Part shown: positions 54,900 through 64,000 of the stretch, piece by piece
Numbering within the stretch: the stretch's first letter is position 1
How the letters are laid out: every line of letters starts with the position of its first letter
NCBI RefSeq assembly: GCF_023343835.1
Contig: NC_064448.1
Location: 14,539,531-14,603,530 of the forward strand
Source of the DNA: Lagopus muta
Lineage: Eukaryota; Chordata; Aves; Galliformes; Phasianidae
Length of the DNA: 64,000 bases
Direction: 5' to 3'
The notes under the pieces: generated by a model
What the model saw: only the letters and a program-made list of their open reading frames with translations
Told to the model about the DNA's origin: nothing
Database searches by the model: none
Translations under genes and position numbers: made by a program

Positions 54900-54992
54900 T
54901 GCAACCTGCTGTAGGGAACTGCTTTGGCAGGGGGTTGGACTCGATGACCTCTGGAGGTCCCTTCCAACCCCTACGATTCTGTGGTTCTGTGA
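54900..54992 (+). mobile_element. CR1 LINE 3' UTR fragment
   Basis: About 90 bp of CR1 3' UTR on the plus strand (GGGTTGGACTCGATGACCTC, then GGTCCCTTCCAACCC), ending in ATTCTGTGGTTCTGTGA. No coding part remains. Confidence 0.85.
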
Positions 54993-55189
54993 CCCGCCTG
55001 GTGTCCAGGAGCAGCTCCTAGCTGAGCCGGGCAGCCCCGAAAGAGGGGCGCTGATCAAGGCGAGTTGGAGCCTGGCAGTCAGGCGTGCGCCTTTGGTTCT
55101 TGCTTTCCTCAAATCATCAGCAGCTGAACCTGAAGTCATTCGTCGCTCCAAAAACAGCGGCGGAGGCACAAAAAAAACCGCGCATCATC

Positions 55190-55850
55190 CCGCCTTGAAC
55201 ACCGCCGCGCACCCCCGCTCAGCGCTTTCCTGGCGGCACGGATGCGGCCCGTGCTCGCCGCTCTCCAGGAAGGCCCGCATGGAGCGGGGCGGCGCGGGTT
55301 CGGCATCGCCGCGATCCCCCGCGTCCCCGCCCTCCTCCTCCCGTGGCCCCGGAAGCGGAGTGGGCGCGCGGCGACAGGCATCGGCGTGGGCAGCCGGGCC
55401 GGGGCCAACCGGGACGCGCGCGGTGATGACGCAACAATGGCGCGACCGCGGACAGAAAGGACCCCGCGAGCGGTGCCCGCCCCATTCCGCGGGCCGACCA
55501 ATGGCGGCGCGGAGGAGGCGGGGCCGAGCGCGGGCTCTCCGCCAATGGCGGCCGCGGGGCAGCCGCAATGGCGCTGGTGGAGACGTGGGGCTCCGTGCGG
55601 GGAAAGTGGCGCTCCGCCGCCCCGCGTCCCCGCCGCCGCCCTGTGCCTTTGGGACGCCGGGTGCTCAGGGGAAGGCGGTGCGGAGGCCCGTCCGTCCCCC
55701 GTCGGCACCGAGCCGTCCTTCGCAGTCGCCGTTCGGCGGTCGTCTCTCTGTCGCTCTGTGCGTTCGTCAGTTAAATGTTTATCGTTCGTTTCTCGGCGCT
55801 TCTGCCCGCGGTCGTTTCTGCAGCTCAGGTAAGCCACCCCGTCCCCGTGC
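55190..55850 (+). promoter_or_regulatory. CpG island promoter with repeated CCAATGGCGGC boxes
   Basis: A GC- and CpG-dense block with two exact 11-base copies of CCAATGGCGGC at 55498-55508 and 55542-55552. Each joins a CCAAT box to a YY1-like ATGGCGGC. Further ATGGCG sites lie near 55438 and 55568, and a GC box (GGCGGGGC) at 55517-55524. A good splice donor, CAG|GTAAGC, lies at 55829. This fits a housekeeping promoter and first, mostly untranslated exon of a plus-strand gene whose later exons I cannot see. In human, SGK2, IFT52 and MYBL2 follow L3MBTL1, so one of these is possible but unproven. Confidence 0.5.
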
Positions 55851-56379
55851 CCACCGCCGGGTAAGGACAGGGCGGCGCAAACAGAAGAGATTAAGACTAG
55901 CTGCACAGTTTTGAAAACTCTGCTCTGCAGACCAGCTGCTCGATAATGTCCTGCTGACACGAATCCTGAACTTGTCTGCCCTCAGAAAGTCTTCCTGGAT
56001 GTTCCTCGAAGGTTGCTAATATTCTTGGCGCTCTTGGCCTAGCTGAATTTAATTGGAAAACTTCCACTAGCTTAGCAGGACTGTCTTCTTATTTTCCATA
56101 TGAAAGAACTGGATTAGTATTTTTCTTGCTCTCTTTTTTGGATTTTTCTAACAATCTCAAAAGCCTGTAAAGCATGGCTTCCTGATAGCTTTCACACATG
56201 TTCTGTGACTTTGCGTATTTATGCATTTATACATGAAATGAGTTTTACTTGTTTCTGCAATATTGTTTTCACCTAGCATTTGTTTTAGTCTGGGAGTTAA
56301 ATCTGAGTTGTTTATTTACTGCTGTGATAATGCTGAGGATCTGCTCGAGGCACTGCAGTGCACGCTTACGCTCTCAAAC
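55851..56379. other. Intergenic or intronic, nothing recognised
   Basis: AT-rich sequence after the CpG-island donor. Acceptor-like CAG at 55930 and 55986 have no convincing coding segment behind them. Confidence 0.3.
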
Positions 56380-56707
56380 TCCAGGGCCCCTGTATAATCA
56401 ATGGATATCAAGATTTTATAATCACAATATAATCAAGAGAGTTAGGCAAAGTAGACAATGATAACAAAAGAGAATAAAATGAAAGGCTTACCCTTCGGCT
56501 GGGCTCACCACAAAACACCAATAGAGGCAATCTCCAGAAGAGATCCTTCCCCCCCGGTAGCCAGCTCTTAAATAGGTCCAGGAGGGGTGGAGCCAGGCTT
56601 CCAGCAGCACAGGTGAATTGCCTTCACCTGTGCTCCTCTGGCTGGCTCATGGCTTGCCTCAGGTGATCAATCAGAGGTTCAGGCCGTGACTCAGCAGTTC
56701 CCATACA
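56380..56707 (-). repeat. LTR-like block, 3' copy
   Basis: On the minus strand it starts TGTATGGGAACTGCTGAGTC and carries a TATA-like CCTATTTAAGAGC near 56570. It ends in AT-rich sequence whose border I cannot fix. It matches 62790-63015 in the reverse orientation. Confidence 0.55.
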
Positions 56708-57299
56708 CTCCACCCCTTCACGGCATGAACCAATGATCGGGTTAACAAAAGGGTAAGCTTTCCCTAATACAGAGATCCGGTATATCACAACACTTATACA
56801 ATTTTATCGCGACGTGTGTTGGTACAATTCAAGACGAGTGATGATTAGTGGATGTCTGTATTCTTCTATGGGCCAGTGCTCGATGATGTGATTGAGGCAT
56901 GAGGTCCTGAGGTGCAGGTCCATTCTATGTTCCATCAGTCCCATGCAGACCATCACCGGGTGTTGTACGTGATCTGACAGCAACACTGGAACGCTTGATG
57001 GCATTTTGTTCCTTCCGGTGGTCCTGAAGGCTCACAGACTCACGGGGAGTAATACAGATGTTTTACAGGTACCAGAAGGGGAAGGTCTGCTCTCCAGGGC
57101 AAGATACAGGCCATATTTCTATCCTGGGTCAACACTTCCGCTTGTACTGGGGCATGTCCTGGCCGCCTGTACCACACCTTTTGGCCGGATGTCTGCGGCT
57201 GCATAACGATATCAGGCACCAAAGGAGGTGTCCTGATCTGCCACATGGACACGATGGGGGTCCCTTTAGCAATAAAGGGTTGAGGAGCGGGTAAAAGGA

Positions 57300-60200
57300 T
57301 TGATGGAGCGGGCATGCAAGTAGTGTTTGCCAGTATTCCCTTGGTGGCAGGGACAAGCGTTGAGATGACCAGGAAAAGCCATCTTATAAATGCATGGCTG
57401 AGAGGCTGGTGCAAGCGCAAAAATTTTGGATTCTTTGATCATGGGGCGGTCTACTCGGCACCTGGCCTGAGGTCTGCTGATGGGAATTGCCTGTCTCCAA
57501 AAGGGAGACGGATACTTGCCCAGGAGCTGGTGGGACTTGTAGAGAGAGCTTTAAACTAGATAGGAAGGGGGAAGGGGATAAAGCCAGGCCTGCTAGAGAG
57601 CAGCCTGGGGAACTGGTATTGGGATTAGGTGAAAGGCAAGGGGCTCAGCTGAGGTGCATCTACACTAATGCACGCAGCATGGGGAACAAACAAGAAGAGT
57701 TGGAAGCCATTGTGCAGCAGGCAAACTATGACCTAGTTGCCATAACGGAAATGTGGTGGGATCGCTGCCACGATTGGAGTGCTGCAATGGATGGCTAGAA
57801 ACTCTTCAGGAAAGATAAGCAAGGAAGGCAGGGTGGCGGTGTGGCTCTCTATGTTAGGGAATGCTTTTACGCTACTGAGGTTATGACTGGGGACAATAAC
57901 GTTGAATCCCTATGGGTAAAGATCAGAGGAAGGGCTGACAAGACAGGCACCCTAGTGGGCGTCTGTTATAGACCTCCAAATCAGGATGAAGAGACAGACA
58001 AGGTATTCTATAAGCAGCTGGCACGAGCTGCACAGTCGCCTGCCCTTGTCCTCATGGGGGACTTTAACTTCCCTGACATATGCTGGGAGTACAGCACAGC
58101 ACAGAGGAAGCAGTCTAGGAGGTTTCTGGAATGCGTAGAGGACAACTTCCTGATACAGCTGGTCAGAGAGCCCACGAGAGGAACTGCCCCACTAGACCTG
58201 CTGTTCACAAACAGGGAAGGTTTGATGGGGGATGTGGAGGTTGGAGGCTGTCTTGGACAGAGTGACCATGAAATGATAGACTTCGTGATTCATGGTGGAA
58301 CCTGGAAGGGGAATAGTAAAATTGCTACCTTGGACTTCAGGAGGGCGGACTTTGAATTGTTCAAGGGACTAATAGGGGGAGTCCCCTGGAATTCAGTCTT
58401 AGCGAGTAAAGGGGTCCAAGAGAGCTGGTTGCTCTTCAAGAAGGAAGTCTTAAGGGCGCAGGAGCAGGCAGTCCCCCTGAGCTGCAAAATGAGCCGGCGG
58501 GGAAGAAGACCGGCATGGATGAATAGGGAGCTATTCTTGAGGCTCCAGGAGAAAAAGAGAATCTACCGCCTGTGTAAAGAGGGACAGGCCACTCAGAATG
58601 AATACAAGGAAGTCGTTAGGATGTGTAGAGGTGAAATCAGAAAGGCAAAAGCCCAGCTTGAATTTAACCTAGCCGCTGGGGTGAAAAGGAATAAGAAACT
58701 CTTTTATAAATACATTAACAGTAAGAGGAGGACAAAGGAGAATATCCACTCTTTGCTGGATGAGGCTGGGAAAGTGACCACTGAGGAAAAGGCAGAGGTT
58801 CTGAATGCCTTCTTTACGTCTCTCTTTAAAAGTCAGACCAGTTATCCTCAGGATACTCCTCTCTCTGACCTGGTAATCTCGGCTGGGGAGCACACTAACC
58901 CTCCTGTGATTCTGAAAGAAACAGTCAGAGACCTACTGCTCCAACTGGACTGTCATAAGTCGATGGGGCCAGATGAGATCCACCCGAGAGTGCTGAGGGA
59001 ACTGGCGGAGGTGATAGCCAAGCCGCTTTTCATCATCTGTCAGTGCTCCTTGTTGACTGGTGAGGTCCCAGAAGACTGGAGGCTTGCCAATGTGACTCCC
59101 ATTTACAAGAAAGGTCGTAAGGAGGATCCGGGGAACTACAGGCCTGTTAGCCTGACCTCGGTGCCAGGGAAGGTGATGGAGCAGATCGTCTTGAGGGAGA
59201 TCATGCGGCATGTGCGGGGTGACCAAGGGATCAGGCCTAGCCAGCATGGGTTCGTGAAGGGCAGGTCCTGTTTGACCAACCTGATCTCCTTCTATGATCT
59301 AGTGACCCATCTGGTGGATGAGGGAAAGGCTGTTGATGTGGTCTACCTAGACTTCAGCAAAGCCTTTGACACTGTCTCCCGCAGTATTCTCCTGCAGAAG
59401 CTGGCAGCCCGAGGCTTGGATGGGTGCACTCTTGGCTGGGTGAGGAGCTGGCTGGAGGGCTGAGCTCAGAGAGTGGTGGTGAATGGAGTTAAATCCAGCT
59501 GGTGACCAGTCGTGAGTGGTGTTCCCCAGGGGTCGGTGCTGGGGCCTGTCCTCTTCAATATCTTGATTGATGACCTGGATGAGGGCATCGAGTGCACCCT
59601 CAGTAAATTTGCAGATGACACCAAATTGGCTGGAAGTGTGGATCTGCCTGGGGGTAGCGAGGCCCTCCAGAGGGATCTGGACAGGCTGGAGAGCTGGGTT
59701 GAAGCCAATGGGATGGGTTTCAACAAGGCCAAATGCCGGCTCCAACCCCAGGCGACGCTACAGGCTTGGGGCGGTGTGGCTGGAGGACTGTGTAGAGGAA
59801 ATGGACCTGGGGGTATTGATTGATGCTCGGCTGAACATGAGCTGACAGTGTGCCCAGGTGGCCAAGAAGGCCAATGGCATCCTGGCTTGCATCAGAAACA
59901 GTGTTGCAAGCAGGAGCAGAGAAGTGATATTCAGCCCTAGTGAGGCCGTACCTCGAGTACTGTGTCCAGTTTTGGCCCCCTCACTGCAAGAAAGATATTG
60001 AGGCCCTGGAACGTGTTCAAAGGACGGCAACAAAGCTGGTGAGGGGTCTGGAACACAGGAGAGGTTGAAGGAGCTGGGAATATTCAGCCTGGAGAAGAGG
60101 AGCTCAGGGGAGACCTCATTGCTCTCTATAACTTCCTGAAGGGAAGTTGTAGTGGGCTGGGGGTCGGCCTCTTCTCTCGTGTCATCAGTGATAGGAGCAG

Positions 60201-60463
60201 AGGGAATGGTTTCAAGCTACAACAGGGGAGATTCAGGCTGGACATGAGGAAGTATTACTTTTCGGAAAGGGTGGTCAGGCACTGGAATGGACTGCCCAGG
60301 GAGGTGGTGTAGTCACTGACCCTGGGGGTGTTCAAGGAAAGACTGGATATTGTGTTGAGGGACAAGATTTAGTGGGAGCTATTGGTAATAGGTGAACGGT
60401 TGGACTGGATGATCTTTTAGGTCTTTTCCAACCTTGGTGATTCTATGATTCTATGATTCTAAA
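57300..60463 (+). mobile_element. Long CR1 LINE: end of ORF1, endonuclease and RT
   Basis: A plus-strand CR1 of about 3.1 kb, the most complete in the window. It begins in the ORF1 esterase-like C-terminus (QVVFASIPLVAG, NAWLRGWC, ILAQELVGLVERALN, stop near 57559). ORF2 follows with the full endonuclease (YTNARSMGNKQEELE, ITEMWWDRCHDW, CYRPPNQDEETD, LMGDFNFPDICW, the catalytic SDHE near 58260), then the linker and the reverse transcriptase ([32 protein letters not shown] near 59610). The longest open stretch is 540 codons, 57841-59463. Damage includes TAG at 57796-57798, TGA at 59461-59463 and 59503-59505 (probably CGA to TGA decay at CpG) and frameshifts after 59735. The 3' end is an ATTCTATG tandem at about 60439-60460. 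Confidence 0.95.
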
Positions 60464-60894
60464 GATCGGAGTGTTGACCACAATATCAGTAGGCCATGTA
60501 CCTATTACTGGAGGGACTACTGAGCCTCCCACCTCCAATAGTCTCCCCCAAGGTGCAAGTAGGCCACACCACTTGGGTCCTACCTGCACCTTCCAGGGCC
60601 ATTTCATTTTATGGGTACCCAGATCTAAATTCTCAGGGGCAGGGAGTAGAAGATAAATCACACTGATACATCTCTGTCGAAGTCTGAACTCTCCCACAGT
60701 TGTTTGGAGAGCCAGACTCCATAGTGCATTGCTGCCCTGAGATAAGGAAGTAATCCCTCACCCCATTCCAAGGACCAGTACTCACTCATGCTCCAAGGAA
60801 AACAGCCTCCAAGTAGACATGCTGCCCTTCAACATAGTCAGGATCTCCCCCTCCTCAAAAAACAAACAAACAAACACAAACCTCACCAACAGGG

Positions 60895-61127
60895 AGAAGC
60901 TCACAGCTCTAACATAAAGAAAGGATCCTCCACCCCAAAAGAGGCAGTCTCCAAGAAGAGATGCTGCCACAATGCTTTCCAGCCCTTAAATGTGGTCAGG
61001 GAGGGGTGGAGCCAGGCTGAACCCCATCCCATCCCAGGTGAACTGCTCCCACCAGTGCTTGCAGGGCTACACCCCTCACCAAGTGCTCAATCACTGTTTT
61101 AAGTTGTGACCTCACAGTTCCCATACA
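60895..61127 (-). repeat. LTR-like block, 5' copy
   Basis: On the minus strand it starts TGTATGGGAACTGTGAGGTC and contains GGCTCCACCCCTCC and a CTCTTCTTGGAGACTGCCTC segment matching the copies at 56.5 kb and 62.9 kb. It is clearly diverged from both. The inner border is uncertain. Confidence 0.45.
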
Positions 61128-61189
61128 GCCATGAAACAACAGAAAAAAGAACACATCACCCCATGGTCACTGTGCATCACCTCATGTTG

Positions 61190-61615
61190 CATTGTGGGTG
61201 CTTTCAGTGTCCTCCCACCCACCCCAATGTCCCAGTGCTCCATCTCCACTCCCACCCCCACGTCCCCATGCCCACCTCTGTGGCCCCAGTGTCCCCATTC
61301 CCTCCATCCCATCCCCAGTGACCCTACAGTCACCTCCCCAGTGTCCCCAAACCCACACCGTGACCTCATGAACTCCTCCCAGTGCCTCCCAGTGTTCATC
61401 CACCCACCCCCCACATCCCCATGGTCCTTTCTGTGCTGCCAATGTCGCCACACCTTCCTTGCCATCCCTAGTGGCCCCCCCATCCACACTATCCCCACGT
61501 CCACTCCCAATATCCCCATGGTCCTCTTTGTATTCCCAATGTCCCCACAACACCTCTACCCCCTTCCTGTCCCCATTGCCCCCTGCCCACCCCTACCCCT
61601 CAAGGGCAGGGGGGT
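61190..61615 (+). repeat. C-rich minisatellite-like tract
   Basis: Degenerate repetition of GTCCCCA and CCATCCCCAGTG-type units over about 420 bp. It flanks the exon-like fragment on its 5' side. Confidence 0.6.
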
Positions 61616-61622
61616 GTGGCAG

Positions 61623-61895
61623 GGAGTACATCTTCAGGGCAGAGAATGATTCCCATCCTGAGACACGCTGCATCCTCATCAACGTCACTGACTGCGATGC
61701 CACCCACAGCAGCACCGTGCTCACAGTTGAGGAGTGTGGCATCATGCGCTACATCACTGGGGTACAGCCCACACTGCACCATGGGGCCATGCAGGGACCA
61801 CCGTGTCCCTGATCACCATCTCCACACCACAGGTGCGGAACAACTTCAGAGATACACACAACCAGAGCCTCTGTCACCTTTGTCACCATCCTTGA
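61623..61895 (+). other. Exon-like fragment, unrecognised product
   Basis: A good acceptor (GTGTGGCAG, ending at 61622) opens 46 in-phase codons to a plausible donor (GGG|GTACAG at 61762). The text reads EYIFRAENDSHPETRC, then VTDCDATHSSTVLTVEECG, then MRYITG. A second acceptor (CCACACCACAG, ending at 61832) continues in phase with VRNNFRDTHNQSLCHL and reaches a TGA at about 61893. The mixed, Cys-containing composition looks like true protein rather than repeat translation. I do not recognise it. It may be a gene fragment carried in a duplication, or exons of a gene lost in the surrounding minisatellite. Confidence 0.35.
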
Positions 61896-61914
61896 CAGCT
61901 TCTGGCACCTGTGT

Positions 61915-62235
61915 GGGACATTATTTTGGGGCCTTTTGGGCCATTTGGGGCCATTATATGGAGCTGTTTGAGCATATTTGGGGCCCTTTGGGGCCTGTAT
62001 TTGCTCACATTTAGGACATGTGGGGACGTTATTTGGAGACTTTTGAGGCATTTGGGGACATTTCTTGGGGACAGTGGGGGAATTGGGGGCCATTTGGGGC
62101 CCTGTAGGAGGGTGTATGGGGATGTGTGTGGCAGGAGGGGATGTGGGAATGTGGGATTTGGGAGGGGATTGGATTGGAGACAGGAATTGGACATGAGATT
62201 GGGATTGGGATTGGGGTTGGGATGGAAGGGGATTG
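61915..62235 (+). repeat. G-rich minisatellite-like tract
   Basis: Repeated TTTGGGGCC units (61915-62110) grade into GATTGGGATTGG units near 62195-62225. Runs of four or more G could form G-quadruplexes. Confidence 0.6.
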
Positions 62236-62239
62236 GTGA

Positions 62240-62765
62240 TCCAGGGGTCCTGGTAGATGGAAAAGATAACCTGAGCCAGCAATTCGTACTTAAGGCCTGG
62301 AAGGCCAACAGTATCCTGGGCTGCATCAAAAGAGAGATGGCCAGCAGTGCAAGGAAGGTGATTGTTCCCCCCATTTTGTCCTTGTGAGGTCCCATCTGGA
62401 GTATTGTCTTCAGGCCTGAGACCCTCCACAAAGAGAAGATGTAGAGCTTTTGAAATGGGTCCAGAGGAGGGCCAGGAAGGCAATCAGAGGGATGGAGCAC
62501 CACTCCTACAAAGAAAGGCTGAGGGAGCTTGGCTTGTTCAACCCGAGGAAGAAAAGGCTGAGGGCAGACTTCGTTGTGGCCTTCCAATACTTACATGGAG
62601 CTTATTAGCAGGAGTGGAAGTCAAATTTCACATGGATGAACAGTGACAGAGCAATGGGGAACCGTTTTAAACTAAAAGAAGGGAGATTCATAGTAGATGT
62701 CAGGCAACTATTTCATTGAGAGAGTGGTGAGCTGCTGGAACAGGCTGCCGAGAAAAGTTGTAATT
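62240..62765 (+). mobile_element. CR1 LINE fragment without its 3' end
   Basis: A plus-strand CR1 C-terminal ORF2 sequence (AWKANSILGCIKREMASSARK, then [18 protein letters not shown]-like text) stops near 62765. It is cut off before the 3' UTR, just ahead of the LTR at 62790. It is diverged and frameshifted. Confidence 0.8.
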
Positions 62766-62789
62766 CATATCACTTTTTTGGTTGTACAT

Positions 62790-63015
62790 TGTATGGGAAC
62801 TGCTGAATCGTAGCCTGAACCTCTGGTTGATCATCTGAGGTGAGCAATGAGTCAGCCACGGGAACACAGGTGAAGGCAATTCAGCTGTGCTGCCGGAAGG
62901 GATGGAGCCTGGCTCCACCTCTCCTAGGCCCATTTCAGAGCTGACTGCAAGTGGGGAAGGATCTCTTCTGGAGATCCATTCCACTGGAGTTTCATAAGCA
63001 AGCCCAGGATATAGG
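62790..63015 (+). repeat. Solo LTR-like block, plus orientation
   Basis: It starts TGTATGGGAACTGCTGAATC and matches the reverse complement of 56490-56707, including ACACAGGTGAAGGCAATTCA and GGATCTCTTCTGGAGAT. No partner or interior follows downstream within the window. Confidence 0.55.
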
Positions 63016-64000
63016 TAAGACTTCTATCTTTTCTGCTTTGGTGTAATAACTGCGTAGCCAAGCCCTTTGGTACATTTCATAGCTATAGCATCTGTACTTT
63101 CATTGATTGTACATACGTACATTTGTGAAAAGTTATTGTCAAAGGTGAAGCACCAGAAGAGTAATATTTCATCAAAAATTGCTGATGAACACCTTGAGAA
63201 CTCACTAGGAGTGGCAACCGCTGCTTTTGAACAAACCTGATGTATCAATTTCACAAAAGCAAGGTCTAACATCCCACTAGTTTTTGTTGTTCCCTGTTTT
63301 TCATGTTTTTACAAAAATATGTAAAACATGCATTTTATTATAGATTTATATGCAGCCCATGACAATTTCCGTTACTCTGTGCAGCCCAGGTAAGCCAAAA
63401 TGTTGGACAACCATGCTCTAGGTTAATAAAGGACAATGAGAAAACCCTGATCTTAGAATGATCAAATATTGTTGTAAACTATGGAAACTGTACATGTTTT
63501 GTTTTTTTTTTTCTTTGGTTTTTTGTTGTTTTTTTTTTTTTTTTTTTTTTCTTTTACATATACTGTAAAAAAGCAGTTTACATTGTGTATCTAATTACTG
63601 GCCAAAGGGAATAGAACCTTGTATGTACCACGTGGGAACTCATCTAAAAAAAAAATAAAAAAAATTATCTTTTGCAAAGGGAAAAAAGCATGAAAAGTCT
63701 CTGTCCTACATATAGTAAATATGCTGCCCACCTGTGTCACAGTTTTTGCACATAAGATAACCTCTAGCTTTAACTTTGAATCCTGTGTATCCTGAACTAC
63801 AGTCAAAGTTTCAACCAGTTGTAGAGCAAAGGAAAGTAATGACAGAGCCTTTATTTGAGAAATAGGTGCCCTAGGAAAAGATATCCAAGAGGAATTAACT
63901 CACCCCTCCTGGTAACAGTTTAGAGAAAAGGTTGAGCAGAGGAATGTGACCCTATCCTGTTTGTACCATCGGGCTGCAGCAGAGAATGGCAGGGGAACAG
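63016..64000. other. AT-rich intergenic, nothing recognised
   Basis: Contains a T-rich homopolymer region at 63497-63555 and scattered AATAAA-like boxes. No exon, RNA gene or named repeat was found. Confidence 0.35.

Larger units (their letters stand above)
56380..61127 (-). mobile_element. LTR-flanked retroelement split by a CR1
   Basis: Two related LTR-like blocks in the same minus orientation (56380-56707 and about 60895-61127) bracket about 1 kb of non-CR1 interior (about 56708-57300 and 60464-60895), interrupted by the CR1 at 57300-60463. Both blocks begin on the minus strand with TGTATGGGAACTG and share a GCTCCACCCCTCC box and a TTAA(A/G)-type TATA region. I recognise no gag, pol or env gene in the interior, so it may be a non-autonomous or heavily deleted endogenous retrovirus-like element. 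The inner LTR borders are uncertain. Confidence 0.5.

Noticed and set aside
55136-55960. Minus-strand 274-codon and plus-strand 359-codon frames over the CpG island
   Set aside because: Stop-poor GC-rich DNA gives long frames in several phases. Composition is Arg/Ala/Pro-rich with no domain, so a promoter reading is preferred.
57040-57420. Minus-strand frame with a signal-peptide-like start, considered as a retroviral envelope
   Set aside because: Its N-terminal third is antisense to the CR1 ORF1 tail, and the rest has no envelope hallmark. No gene is called.
61749-62483. Minus-strand frames of 234-244 codons rich in Pro and Asn
   Set aside because: They translate the G-rich minisatellite and the antisense of a CR1. 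The repetitive PNP-type text reflects the repeat.

Overview
The window looks like nuclear DNA from a bird, most likely a galliform. It carries many CR1 LINE copies in both orientations, several ending in the avian ATTCTRTG-type 3' repeat, plus fragments of LTR retroelements and a mariner remnant. There are two clearly readable multi-exon genes: L3MBTL1, a human chromosome 20q13 gene, and a borealin-family gene. A borealin gene beside L3MBTL1 has no counterpart at the human locus, so I read it as borealin-2/Dasra-A (CDCA9), the paralogue kept outside mammals. An LRC-type immunoglobulin receptor relic lies between them. This fits the chicken chromosome 20 region that I recall carries the IgY Fc receptor ggFcR.

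Layout. 1-11.4 kb is mostly CR1 debris in mixed orientations with no host gene. 11.7-12.0 kb holds a mariner remnant. 12.9-35.3 kb is L3MBTL1 on the plus strand: a possible untranslated exon, 21 coding exons giving an 838-residue frame, and a probable 4-kb 3' UTR ending at AATAAA. 35.76-38.3 kb, minus strand, is a decayed four-Ig-domain receptor. 38.3-45 kb is a mosaic of LTR-type repeats and an old CR1. 45.05-46.95 kb is a young CR1 with a 605-codon open reverse-transcriptase frame. 49.0-49.5 kb is a CpG-rich, probably bidirectional promoter, with a 101-codon frame leaving on the minus strand and CDCA9 (49.4-54.5 kb, ten coding exons, 299 residues) on the plus strand. A second CpG island at 55.2-55.85 kb carries two identical CCAATGGCGGC boxes and a splice donor, and may start a gene beyond the readable exons. 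56.4-61.1 kb is an LTR-flanked element interrupted by a 3.1-kb CR1. 61.2-63.0 kb holds minisatellite-like sequence, an unrecognised exon-like fragment, a CR1 fragment and a third LTR copy in the opposite orientation. The last kilobase is AT-rich with nothing recognised.

Functions. L3MBTL1 is a chromatin reader that binds lower methyl-lysine marks and compacts nucleosomes. Borealin is a chromosomal passenger complex subunit that helps place Aurora B on centromeres. They are neighbours, not a known pathway unit. I found no operon, CRISPR array, tRNA or rRNA, and no strong case for a wholly new system. The most informative items are the decayed Fc-receptor-like locus, the intact FCS zinc finger in bird L3MBTL1, the head-to-head small frame at CDCA9, and the nested and paired retroelements.
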